Below, one piece after another: positions 52,467 through 61,276 of a stretch of DNA of 64,000 nt; the first letter of the stretch is position 1, and every line of letters begins with the position of its first letter. The DNA is taken from the NCBI GenBank assembly GCA_905182135.1, contig CAJJAG010000006.1, positions 62,001 through 126,000 on the forward strand, written 5' to 3'. The stretch is from an uncultured Acidimicrobiaceae bacterium (GTDB lineage: Bacteria > Actinomycetota > Acidimicrobiia > Acidimicrobiales > UBA10347). The position numbers were made by a program, and so were the translations under genes. A model generated the notes under the pieces. It was not told the DNA's origin and ran no database searches. It saw only the letters and a program-made list of their open reading frames with translations.

Positions 52467-52589
52467 CACATAGGTCCGAGCGGACCGCCGGCCGTCGACA
52501 AAGAACGCGACAGCCGATCCGAAGGCCTCTGTGCTCGCGCCTATTGGAGCGGCCCTCATCTACCCGATAGCCAGCAGATGACTTGCGAC

Positions 52590-53771
52590 CTAGCCGACCT
52601 CAGACCAGTGAGCTGGCACCTTAAGCGGCCCTCGGAATGCCCAGCCTCCAAACCGTACTGGGCCGGCCGACTCATCGAGCCGTAGATCCCGCAAGCGATC
52701 GAACACCTTAGGAAGTGCGACGTCACCGACGAGACTGCGCGACGCTGCCGCTCCAGCGCAGAAGTGTGGGCCAGCCCCGAAGGTCAGGCTTGGCCGGTTT
52801 TCCCTTCCCACCTCGAACCGGGCCGAGTCAGAGAAATGGTCTTCGTCGCGATTAGCCGAACTAAACATCAAGAACACCCGCTCTTCAGCCTCGAACTGCA
52901 CCCCGCCGAACGAGTAGTCCTGCGCGATCCGTCGAGGCGACATACCAATCGGTGAGATCCAGCGGCAGTATTCCTCGAATACCTGCAGCCACGTGACCTC
53001 GCCTCGCTGCACGATTTCTAACTGCTCGGGATGCGTGAGCAATGCCCATATCGCACCCGCGATCGCATCCCTTGGCTCGTTTTGGCCGCCCGAGATGGTG
53101 AGCTTGATATTGGCCCGCACATTGCCCATCGCCATGCCAGACGCAGCCATCACTGATAGCAAACTGTGGTCCGGGTCAGACTCGAGCTCGACAAGACGCT
53201 CGTCGATCGCCGCGTCGATCGCCGCTGTTGCCTGACGACACCGGGCTTCGCGCTCGGGGTCTCCGCCATAGTTCGAGACACCGTCGATCATCGCCTGGCT
53301 CCACGCATCCATGTCTTGGTAGCTGATGTTGGTGAGTCCGGTCATCACCTTGAGCGCTTCACCGCTAAGCGCTGTGGCATAGCCGACTACAAGATCACCT
53401 TTTCTATTGGACTCAGCCAGAGAGTCGAGCACAACATCAGCGAGCTTGTTGAACTGATCAGCCCATGAGGCCTTCACCGTCTTTGGTGATACCGCCGGGT
53501 AATAGACGAAACGCTCCTTGCGGTGCTCGTCGCCGTCGCTGCGCATCATGTTCTTGCCCATAAGCTCATTCATGAGCCCACCTGGCTGATCCGATGAAAA
53601 GACCTTTACATTCTTCTCGCATGTATGGATGTCGTCGCGTTTAGTAAGCAGCGTTGCGTTCAGCTCGGGAACAAAGCAGATCGGCGTGTTCGCTCGCATG
53701 TCGGCCAGCGCCGGGTACGGGTCGGCCCAGAACGCAGCCGGGTCAATATGGACAATCGGGGCATCGGACAT
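52590..53771 (-). CDS. Cytochrome P450 with unusual I-helix
   Basis: A 393-residue soluble class I P450. The heme loop is FGAGPHFCAGAAASR near residue 325 with the Cys ligand, ExxR is EEYCRW near 268, and the I-helix reads ISGGQNEPRDAIAGAI near 225. The usual A/G-G-x-D/E-T pattern is replaced by GGQNEPRD, so the threonine that handles dioxygen is missing. It is thus from the EPR-type P450 group. Start ATG 53771. No ferredoxin or reductase is adjacent, so partners are elsewhere. Substrate unknown. Confidence 0.85.
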   Translation of the reverse strand: MSDAPIVHIDPAAFWADPYPALADMRANTPICFVPELNATLLTKRDDIHTCEKNVKVFSSDQPGGLMNELMGKNMMRSDGDEHRKERFVYYPAVSPKTVKASWADQFNKLADVVLDSLAESNRKGDLVVGYATALSGEALKVMTGLTNISYQDMDAWSQAMIDGVSNYGGDPEREARCRQATAAIDAAIDERLVELESDPDHSLLSVMAASGMAMGNVRANIKLTISGGQNEPRDAIAGAIWALLTHPEQLEIVQRGEVTWLQVFEEYCRWISPIGMSPRRIAQDYSFGGVQFEAEERVFLMFSSANRDEDHFSDSARFEVGRENRPSLTFGAGPHFCAGAAASRSLVGDVALPKVFDRLRDLRLDESAGPVRFGGWAFRGPLKVPAHWSEVG

Positions 53772-53884
53772 GAAGTGAGTTTGTCATAACCACCAGTTGA
53801 TAATGGTTGCTCGACAGGCTGGCCTAATGCACCGCCCGTTCCAGTACCGGCTTTCACCGCACCCACAACCCGGGGTGCTCACCG

Positions 53885-55105
53885 TTAACTGTTCAACGGC
53901 TGGTGAGACGCGCCTTCAGAGGCCAACATCCGAAAGCGAATCAGCGCCATGACGCTGCTCAGGCCAGACAACATTGCGAGCAGCACGTAAACCAGGTCGA
54001 AGCTGCCTCGCCAGTCAGCGATCACCCCAGCGATGAGGGCAGCAGCGAATGACCCGAAGCCGTACAAGATGGTGATCGTTCCGTACGCAGAACCAAACGA
54101 CCGGTCATCGAGGTGATCTCGCACTGCTGCCGCGGTCAAGATCGGGATGGAAAAGGACCCCCCGCCGTACAACCCGACGGCAATGGAACTCCAGGGTTCA
54201 GCATTAAGTGTCAATAACAGTGACGCTGCCACACACACCGCACCAGCGATCGCGAGAGTGCGGTCTCTTCCGATGCGATCAGATAATTGTCCGAGCGCGA
54301 GCGGGCCAACGATGCCGGCTACAGCAAAGACCGAGAACAAATTGTTGACATGAGTCGAACTAAAGCCCGCATCAGCTTTCAGAGCGAGCCCTAGGAACTG
54401 CGTCCAAGCCCCGGCAAGCGCCGAGAACATCGTGTAACAAGCCAGCAGCAACTTCCATTGAGGAATCGACCGCAGGGCGCTCGCCGAAACGATTGCTCCT
54501 CGCTCGACTTGTCGGTCGGTAGGTCGAGGGCGGACTAGCAAGAAAGCAGCCGCCAGGATTACGACAGCAATCGCCGCTTCAATGCCGAAGATGGGACGCC
54601 ACGCGTCTTCGTTGTCGACGACGCGCCGGTACAACGTGGTGCCTTGGCTGAGTCCCAACAAACCAATGCCCATAGTCGCGGTGAGAGCGCCAAGGACAGC
54701 TCCTCGACGCGAGGCGGGAACGTTCGCTGTTGCAAGAGCCGGTGCCGTCACCCAGATTCCGGCCCCACCGAGCCCAATCAACCAGACACCGACGCTCAGC
54801 GTGAGGAAGGACGGTGCGACAGCAAGCAGCACCAGCGCCGCCGCCGAAATAGCCAGCCCGGCTCGCATCATATGGATTGGTTCGGTGCGACCTGCCAGCA
54901 ACGTGACGATGATCACGCCAAAGATATAGCCCGCGAAATTTGACCCTCCAAGTACCCCTGCCGCCGTATTCGAGTCGACTAGATCGTTGCGGATTGCAGG
55001 GAGCAGAATCGAGATGGTCGATCGGCCGAACATGTGTGAAACCACCACACACATGCAGATCACCGCGGCAATCACCAGCGCTGGTCTGCTGAGTTTCTCG
55101 CTCAT
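53885..55105 (-). CDS. MFS transporter
   Basis: A 406-residue, twelve-helix major facilitator with SKLSRPALV-like entry into helix 1, AGRTEPIHMMRAGLAI as the helix 2-3 loop, and GQLSDRIGRDRTL as the second-half A-motif, which is better kept than the first. It resembles the NNP/cyanate-permease-like carriers. I chose ATG 55105 (MSEKL) over one 10 codons upstream. It lies between the P450 and the arylsulfatase remnant; cargo unknown. Confidence 0.78.
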   Translation of the reverse strand: MSEKLSRPALVIAAVICMCVVVSHMFGRSTISILLPAIRNDLVDSNTAAGVLGGSNFAGYIFGVIIVTLLAGRTEPIHMMRAGLAISAAALVLLAVAPSFLTLSVGVWLIGLGGAGIWVTAPALATANVPASRRGAVLGALTATMGIGLLGLSQGTTLYRRVVDNEDAWRPIFGIEAAIAVVILAAAFLLVRPRPTDRQVERGAIVSASALRSIPQWKLLLACYTMFSALAGAWTQFLGLALKADAGFSSTHVNNLFSVFAVAGIVGPLALGQLSDRIGRDRTLAIAGAVCVAASLLLTLNAEPWSSIAVGLYGGGSFSIPILTAAAVRDHLDDRSFGSAYGTITILYGFGSFAAALIAGVIADWRGSFDLVYVLLAMLSGLSSVMALIRFRMLASEGASHQPLNS

Positions 55106-55484
55106 CAGCGCAACGATTCCACAAGATCGCGCCACGCTGTTACCTCAGACGACAGTCCAATAACGGTCAAAGCGAAGAGCTGTACCAGTTGATCTCGCTT
55201 TCTATGCATCGCTCTCGCCCATGTTGGTCCAACATCACGTGCTGGCAATCAGTGGATCGAAGCGCCTTGTCGACTACGGATCAACGACCATGGGGTAGCC
55301 AGGCCAGCCGCTACCGAGCGACGAGCGCACCATCTTCGCAGCACACTCCCCGGCCTGGGAAGAGGTTTATTGCCATGTTGCCCACCTAGCTGCGTTCATA
55401 CGCGTCGAGCCGTGTTCCAGCTAACGCGACGAAGAGCGACAGATCTCGCCTGAGTACGCCACCGACTCCGATGCTTGTGTCGGG
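55106..55484. other. Gene-free stretch, perhaps older arylsulfatase sequence
   Basis: 379 bases with no open gene. It precedes the arylsulfatase remnant; short stretches on the plus strand could be its earlier part, but I cannot support any alignment by eye. Confidence 0.3.
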
Positions 55485-56101
55485 GTGATCCCGTCATCAG
55501 CGGCCACGACCCATGAAATGCTCGAGCTCGACTGCGGCGGCATCAACATGCGCGGTATCGAGATCGTGGACAACTATTACCACGCAGACTGGGCCTGGGC
55601 TGTCGACACACCGTTCACGTCAACCAAGTTGATCGCGACCCATTTCGGAGGAACCTGCACGCCCTTGGCCGTCGCCTGGCCGAAATGCTTCAACCATGGG
55701 GCGGCACTTCGAGATTATGGGCAGCCGGGGGATTTATCACGACAGTTGGTTCGCGGGAGCATTCGGACCCCGCAATCCATCGGATCCAGCCCACAACAAG
55801 TTTCGAGGCTGGATCCCAGACGAAGACGATGGGAGTTAAATGACCTACCGGTCGGCTACAGCCAGGCGCATGATCCGGCCGAACTCCAGCCAGCGAAGTC
55901 GGCTGAGCTCCGAGAGCTGTTCAATGCTCACGCCGAAGCAAACCAGCCCTTCCTCATTCGCGGAGGTCTTCCTAGCTCGGTCTTCTTAGCCCGGTCTTCC
56001 GGCCCGATCTGATGAAATCGACGACGCGGAGCGAGTGGATTTTCAACGCCAACAATGACAGCACCGTCGAGGCCACGGCTCCAAAGTTTCTGAACGGCTA
56101 G
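55485..56101 (+). pseudogene. Remnant of an arylsulfatase
   Basis: Fragments in three frames follow the C-terminal half of bacterial arylsulfatases: HADWAWAVDTPFTSTKLIAT with HFGGTCTPLAVAWPK, then a frameshift to EIMGSRGIYHDSWFAGAFG with PRNPSDPAHNKFRGW, a stop, and return to LNDLPVGYSQAHDPAELQPA with ELRELFNAHAEANQ, ending RGGL and the degraded C-terminal strand. The N-terminal half, including the C-x-P-x-R formylglycine site, is absent. At least two frameshifts and one stop; it cannot encode an enzyme. Confidence 0.8.
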
Positions 56102-56350
56102 TCAGCCGTCCGGTAGTTCGATTCGCCGGTGTCCCTGATGATTCTGGCGTACTTTTTGTGTAGGCGGGATCGCTGGCAGGTTCACCTCTCCAGGTGGCAT
56201 GAACAGCAAGAACCTGTTGCGATTCTCACCTGGCTACCCGACTGATGCGTGCCCCGGGCCATCCTCTCCGGGTGGACCCGATTACGGGCGCGTTGGACCC
56301 CCTGAACCGCTGGGCTGGCGTTCGGCCCAGGCAATTGAGACAATCTCACG

Positions 56351-57706
56351 ATGACCACAGAGACTCCCATGGCAGAAGCAGTGCTATCCCGGCCGGTCGA
56401 CTTGGCAATAGTCGGCGGCACCGTTGTCCCGTGCGACGGGTCAGATCCAATAACAGCGACCGTCGTCGTTCACGACGGACGAGTCATCGACATCGCCGAA
56501 CATGGTCAGACGATCGAAGCTCGGCGCACCATCGATGCGTCTGGATCAGCAGTGCTTCCAGGCTTTGTCGACTCACACACCCACGTCGCATCCAACATGT
56601 TGTTGCGAGGCCTATTGGAAGACACCGAGCTGTTCGCTTGGCTCGACACAATGTGGCGTCTCAAGCAAAACTTTGATCACGAAACACTGTATTGGGCATC
56701 GATGTGTGGTCTGGTCGAGATGGCCAAATCCGGCATTACGTGCTTCAACGAACACTTCGACGCCTACGCGGTGACCCCGCAGGCAAGGGCACTTGACGAC
56801 ATCCAGCTGCGAGCCACCCTTGGCTACGGCTTTGCCGATGGAGGCGTCTATGCCGATGTCGGGGCCTGGTCTTGGGCAGCGCTCGCCGACTTCGATACGG
56901 CAAGCGCTGGCGCAGCAAACATCGATGGCGACCGGGTTCGCCTGGCGCTGTCACCACACGCTCCATACTCCTGCAGCGAAGCTATGTGGCGCGAGGTGCG
57001 AGCCCTTGCTGACGACCGCCAACTGCCGATCCACACTCACGTGGCCGAAGGCCTAAACGAGACTGCTTTTATGCAAGAGACCTATGGAAAGACAACCGTG
57101 CAGTGGCTTCACGACATCGGTTTTCTGGCTTCCGACATCACTGCTGCGCACTGCAGCCAACTCACTGCCAGCGATATCACGTTATTAGCCGAACATGACG
57201 TCAAAGTTGCCCACTGCCCCGTCTGCAACGCCAAACTCGTGTCGGGAACCATGGACCTTCAGAGCCTGCTGGCAGCGGGCGTAACCGTAGGGCTTGCGAC
57301 TGACGGCCCGGCGAGCCACAACACGCTCGACACCTTTCAAGAGATGAAGTACGCAGCAGTCACTCACAAGCAGGCAACAGGCGATCCCACCTTCCTGACG
57401 ACCCGTCAAGTGCTCGGAATGGCGACTCGCGAGTCTGCGAAGGCGATGCACCGACCCGAACTGGGAACAATTGCCGTGAATACCCCGGCCGACATCACCA
57501 TCGTGGATATGAGTGGCGCTCACGTAGCTCCGCTTTACGACATAGAGGCCGCACTCGTGTACGGCAGTCGAGCCGATGACGTGACCCACACGATCGTCGG
57601 TGGCCAACTAGTACTCGATGACCGACAGGTCGTTGGTGTGGACGAGGAGCAGGTCGTTGCCCGGTTTACCGAACACGCCCTCGCGTTGCGGGACCGCTCA
57701 CTCTGA
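56351..57706 (+). CDS. Amidohydrolase, cytosine/atrazine-deaminase-like
   Basis: A 451-residue TIM-barrel hydrolase of the MtaD/TrzN/SsnA-like branch. The metal motif is GFVDSHTHVASNMLLRGLLE near residue 73, LPIHTHVAEG near 225, AAHCSQL near 262 and DGPASHN near 317, giving the His, His, His, Asp ligands of a mononuclear site. The family hydrolyses an amino or chloro group from heterocycles, e.g. S-adenosylhomocysteine deaminase. A dyad terminator follows its stop. A start at ATG 56351 is followed by another Met at residue 7. Confidence 0.84.
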   Translation: MTTETPMAEAVLSRPVDLAIVGGTVVPCDGSDPITATVVVHDGRVIDIAEHGQTIEARRTIDASGSAVLPGFVDSHTHVASNMLLRGLLEDTELFAWLDTMWRLKQNFDHETLYWASMCGLVEMAKSGITCFNEHFDAYAVTPQARALDDIQLRATLGYGFADGGVYADVGAWSWAALADFDTASAGAANIDGDRVRLALSPHAPYSCSEAMWREVRALADDRQLPIHTHVAEGLNETAFMQETYGKTTVQWLHDIGFLASDITAAHCSQLTASDITLLAEHDVKVAHCPVCNAKLVSGTMDLQSLLAAGVTVGLATDGPASHNTLDTFQEMKYAAVTHKQATGDPTFLTTRQVLGMATRESAKAMHRPELGTIAVNTPADITIVDMSGAHVAPLYDIEAALVYGSRADDVTHTIVGGQLVLDDRQVVGVDEEQVVARFTEHALALRDRSL

Positions 57707-57721
57707 TTCAATCGTTCGACC

Positions 57722-57742
57722 TCTGCGCCTACCCGGCGCAGA
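57722..57742 (+). terminator. Intrinsic terminator after the amidohydrolase
   Basis: Perfect 8-bp stem TCTGCGCC / GGCGCAGA with a 5-base loop, with a second outer CGTTCG / CGAACG pairing further out, 16 bases after the stop at 57706. Confidence 0.65.
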
Positions 57743-57911
57743 AACCTGGCGAACGTAATGCAATGGCTGCCTCCTCCAGCTCTGTCGCTGTGCGCACGGT
57801 CCCGAGATAGTTCATATCGAGCGCGAATCGCTGTCATTGTGTGATGGTGCGGTGGCTTGGGCCAGGAGCTCCCAGGCCCTAACCCCCCTTCGGGTCACGA
57901 CCGACGTTGTC

Positions 57912-57950
57912 TCTGCTGGCCAGCAGACCCAGGTTCAAAAAGCTAGCTTT
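57912..57950. promoter_or_regulatory. Two palindromes ahead of a P450 gene
   Basis: A perfect 16-bp palindrome TCTGCTGGCCAGCAGA (57912-57927) and a perfect 12-bp palindrome AAAGCTAGCTTT (57939-57950) lie in the 42 bases before ATG 57954. They replace a recognisable ribosome site, so they may be operators around a leaderless promoter, or hairpins in the leader. Confidence 0.5.
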
Positions 57951-57953
57951 GCC

Positions 57954-59294
57954 ATGAGCAATACCGAAGACGACAAGGTTCTCGTCTACAGAGGAAACTG
58001 GAATATGACGGATGCATCTGACATGCACGCCAAGATGAAGCTCGCCACGAGCGAGGAAATCTGGAAGCCAGGTGGGCCTGTCACAGACTGGACAACTGAT
58101 TACGACATCCGCGACGAGGGCTACGTCAAGAACCCGGTTCCTATCTGGGCTGAAATGCGTGACAAGTGCCCGATCGCTCACACCGACCGGCTCGGCGGAT
58201 CTTGGAACCCGACCCGCTTTGACGACACGCGAGAACTCGCTAAAATGGTGCCCGAACTCAGCTCGCGACAACCCCTCGTGATGCCTCCAGCACCGAACGC
58301 TCCCGAACTATCTCGCTACGAACAAGCGATTGCGGCAGCCCCCATCACCGCCGACCCCCCGATCCAGACCTGGACACGACGCATGCTGCTTCCAGCGTTC
58401 GCGCCGCGTGCGGTCGCTAGCTACGGGGAGTACACCGAATCGCTTTGTCATGAGCTGATCGATGAGTTCATCGAGCGTGGCGATTGCGATGGTGCCGTCG
58501 AGTACTCACAGCAAATTCCGCCTCGCGTCATCGCTCATCTCATAGGTGTGGACCCGGGCATGGCGGACCAGTTCGTTCATTGGGTAAACATGTTGCTCGG
58601 TGAAGGCATCAACAAGCCTGCACTTCGCATGAAAGCTCGCGACGAACTACTGGGCTTCATCTCCGGCGAGGTGCAGAAACGCATGGACGACCCCAAAGAG
58701 GATCTACTGACCGAACTGCTGTTCATGGAGCTCGACGATCCCGAGGCCAAGATCACGCCACAGGTTGTGGTCGGCGTCACCAATCTGCTGATCGTTGCGG
58801 GCATCGACACGACGTGGAGTTCGATTGGATCTGCACTCTGGCACCTAGGCACCTATCCCGAAGACCGGCAGCGTCTGATCGATCAGCCAGAACTCTTACC
58901 CACGGCGATCGAAGAGTTCTTGCGCTTCTACGCACCCGTGACCATGGCACGGGTCGCCGATACCGACATTGACTACAACGGCGTGCACATCAAGCGAGGT
59001 GACAAGGTTCTGATGAACTTCCCGGCCGCCTGCCATGACCCCGAGCAGTTCGAGAACCCCGACGAGTTCATCATTGATCGCGCTAAGAACCGTCACATCG
59101 CGTTCGGTTCTGGCATACATCGATGCGCCGGGTCGAATCTAGCTCGACTTGAGATGACCATCGCTGTCCGAGTCTGGATGGAACGCATTCCAGAGTTCCA
59201 TATCAGAGCCGACGAACCAATGAAGTGGGCCGGCGGCCAGGTCCGAGGACCCCGCATCATGGCGATGTCATTCCCTGCCGGCCACAAGCGGTAA
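57954..59294 (+). CDS. Cytochrome P450
   Basis: A 446-residue P450, longer than most bacterial class I forms because of a 60-residue N-terminal extension. I-helix LLIVAGIDTTWSSIGSALWH near residue 285 has the canonical A-G-x-D-T-T, ExxR is EEFLRF near 320, and the heme loop is FGSGIHRCAGSNLAR near 385. The start ATG 57954 fits the family; an upstream frame from TTG 57837 is unlikely. No redox partners nearby. The upstream palindromes suggest specific control. Substrate unknown. Confidence 0.86.
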   Translation: MSNTEDDKVLVYRGNWNMTDASDMHAKMKLATSEEIWKPGGPVTDWTTDYDIRDEGYVKNPVPIWAEMRDKCPIAHTDRLGGSWNPTRFDDTRELAKMVPELSSRQPLVMPPAPNAPELSRYEQAIAAAPITADPPIQTWTRRMLLPAFAPRAVASYGEYTESLCHELIDEFIERGDCDGAVEYSQQIPPRVIAHLIGVDPGMADQFVHWVNMLLGEGINKPALRMKARDELLGFISGEVQKRMDDPKEDLLTELLFMELDDPEAKITPQVVVGVTNLLIVAGIDTTWSSIGSALWHLGTYPEDRQRLIDQPELLPTAIEEFLRFYAPVTMARVADTDIDYNGVHIKRGDKVLMNFPAACHDPEQFENPDEFIIDRAKNRHIAFGSGIHRCAGSNLARLEMTIAVRVWMERIPEFHIRADEPMKWAGGQVRGPRIMAMSFPAGHKR

Positions 59295-59318
59295 CAGGAC
59301 GTTGGACCGGCGCAGGCC

Positions 59319-60428
59319 TCAACCCATAACGAGCGAAGCGCGCTTGACTAGTCCAGCATCCTGATCGACGAACGCCTGATTGATGTCTTCGAGGGCATAG
59401 TCCTGCACAACTTCATCAAGCGGTAGGCGCTCGGCGTTGCGACTCAAGAACTCGATCGCTCGCTGCAGACTCACTGCGTCGTAGGAAGCGACAGCCTCGA
59501 TGCGCTGGTTTTGTGCCGTGAGACGACCCGGATCACAGTCGAAGCTCGTGCCAGTGAAGAAAACGCCAATCTCCAGGTAGCGGCCACCCCAATTCAGCAT
59601 TCGCAGGCCTTCGTTGATGACCTCGGCCGAACCAACAAGTTCAGCAACAACGTCTGCACCATCACCATCGGTCAGATCTTTAACCGCGTTGATACGCGCC
59701 CGTGAGTCCGTGATCTCGGAGATGTCAATGACTTCGTCGGCACCCATCTGCCGGGCCAGTTCCAGCCGTTCGGGGATGCTGTCGATCGCAATAACCATCT
59801 CAGCACCCCTCTCCTTCGCTATGGCACACGCGTACACGCCGAGCCCGCCGCAGCCTTGGATGACCACCCTGTCGCCCATCTCAACGTTTACTCGTTCAAG
59901 CCCCATGATCACCTGTGCGAGAGCACAGTTGGCGCTGACCACCATGGTGTCGGTCACGTTGTCGGGCACCTTGAAGATCGCTTGCCCTGGGTGGAGATAG
60001 AGATAATCGGAAAATGTTCCCCTGGTATAGGGCCACTGCGTGAGTTCACCCCGCTGGATGCTGAAACTCTGCCTGCACGCTTCGCTTAGACCGCGCATGC
60101 AGTTCCGGCACCGGCCACATGGCCGGAAGTACTGAAATGCCAGACGGTCGCCCTCGGCCAGAGGTGCACCATTCCAATCGGTCATGACGTCGTCGCCCAG
60201 CGCATACACGCTACCCGTCGCCTCATGACCCAGGATCCGACCTTCGGGTGTCACGACCTGTCCGAGTCGACCGTCGCCTCGCCAGATGTGCAACTCAGAG
60301 CCGCAGATATTCGTTCGGGTGATTTTGAGGGTCAGCCCGCCCGGCCTCGGCTCTGGTATTGGGAATTCTGCTATCTCAAATGGCCGCCCAGGCTCATAGA
60401 AGAGTGCCGCTCGGTTCGTGCTGCTCAT
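59319..60428 (-). CDS. Zinc-dependent medium-chain dehydrogenase
   Basis: A 369-residue dehydrogenase. Catalytic zinc ligands are in RTNICGSELHIWRG near residue 37 and LGHEATG near 65, the structural zinc cysteines in CGRCRNCMRGLSEAC near 103, and the nucleotide loop in VIQGCGGLGVYACAIAK near 190. The C-G-S-E-L variation of the catalytic loop and the QYFRPCG stretch are typical of actinobacterial alcohol dehydrogenases of unknown substrate. I chose ATG 60428 because AGGAGGAAG precedes it. It is convergent with the P450. Confidence 0.86.
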   Translation of the reverse strand: MSSTNRAALFYEPGRPFEIAEFPIPEPRPGGLTLKITRTNICGSELHIWRGDGRLGQVVTPEGRILGHEATGSVYALGDDVMTDWNGAPLAEGDRLAFQYFRPCGRCRNCMRGLSEACRQSFSIQRGELTQWPYTRGTFSDYLYLHPGQAIFKVPDNVTDTMVVSANCALAQVIMGLERVNVEMGDRVVIQGCGGLGVYACAIAKERGAEMVIAIDSIPERLELARQMGADEVIDISEITDSRARINAVKDLTDGDGADVVAELVGSAEVINEGLRMLNWGGRYLEIGVFFTGTSFDCDPGRLTAQNQRIEAVASYDAVSLQRAIEFLSRNAERLPLDEVVQDYALEDINQAFVDQDAGLVKRASLVMG

Positions 60429-60826
60429 AGTGCTTCCTCCTGTGCCGAACGGTGTCGCGCCCAGCTTCGAGTGCAATGCACGACCAGTTTCGCGGGTTGA
60501 TCAGCCTTTCGGCAAACGGTACGAACCGCCACAAAGAGAAAGTGGCTGTTCAACTGCCGACGTATCGACGAAGCGCTCTACGGCGCTAAGAACGCTCGAC
60601 ACAATTAGGTCCGATCCAAATCGCTTCGTAGCAAGCTTCCAGCAACTTGTTAACGACCCGCCAGGTGCCGCCATAAACCATCTCGCGAGAGCCGGACGAA
60701 CCACTATCTGGCGACTTGGAGAGTCGATCCTGGTGCCACGTCTTAGGAACTAGCCGAATTTTGTATAAACAGAAAAGGCGAACTAACTTGCAAATTGCTA
60801 CTTAATCTCCTGACTAAGGACACACC
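60429..60826. other. Divergent intergenic region
   Basis: 398 bases without a supported gene. The last 70 bases are A/T-rich (around 60755-60815) and form the obvious promoter area for the FDOR-carrier pair. The first part may be a leader of the dehydrogenase. Confidence 0.4.
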
Positions 60827-61276
60827 ATGCCCGACCTGAACGACGTCCGGTCCTTTCTTGCCGAAGAGACCGGGCTCGCCACTGTCAGCACTACCCAAGC
60901 AGACGGGCGGGTGCTATCCAGCGTTGTGAACTGCGGCGTCTTCGATCACCCGGTCACTGCGGAGAGCTGCGTAGCGCTGGTTTCACGAGGCGCTGCCGCC
61001 CGTGTTGGGCACGTCCGCAGGGGCTCCGAAGTCACCGTTGCGGCTCGTCGCGGCTGGTCATGGGTCGGGGTAACCGGCCCCGCCGATTTGATAGGACCCG
61101 ATGACGTTCCCAGCTCGATGGACGCCGAAGCTGTTCGTGTTCTGCTGCGCGACATCTACTCTGCAGCCGGCGGTGTGCACGACGACTGGGACGAATACGA
61201 CCGAGTCATGGCCGCAGACGGCCGTCTTGCAGTGCTCATCAGTCCGCACCGGATCTTGGGCAACGGGTCCGCCTAG
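60827..61276 (+). CDS. Pyridoxamine-phosphate-oxidase-fold protein (F420-reductase-like)
   Basis: A 149-residue split-beta-barrel protein of the FDOR family. LAEETGLATVSTTQADGRVL is the opening strand pair and ARVGHVRRGSEVTVAARRGW with VGVTGPADLIG the flavin/deazaflavin wall, matching F420H2-dependent FDOR-B-like enzymes; FMN- or F420-binding cannot be separated by eye. The stop TAG shares a base with the GTG of the following carrier (TAGTG), so they are translationally coupled. Confidence 0.78.
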   Translation: MPDLNDVRSFLAEETGLATVSTTQADGRVLSSVVNCGVFDHPVTAESCVALVSRGAAARVGHVRRGSEVTVAARRGWSWVGVTGPADLIGPDDVPSSMDAEAVRVLLRDIYSAAGGVHDDWDEYDRVMAADGRLAVLISPHRILGNGSA

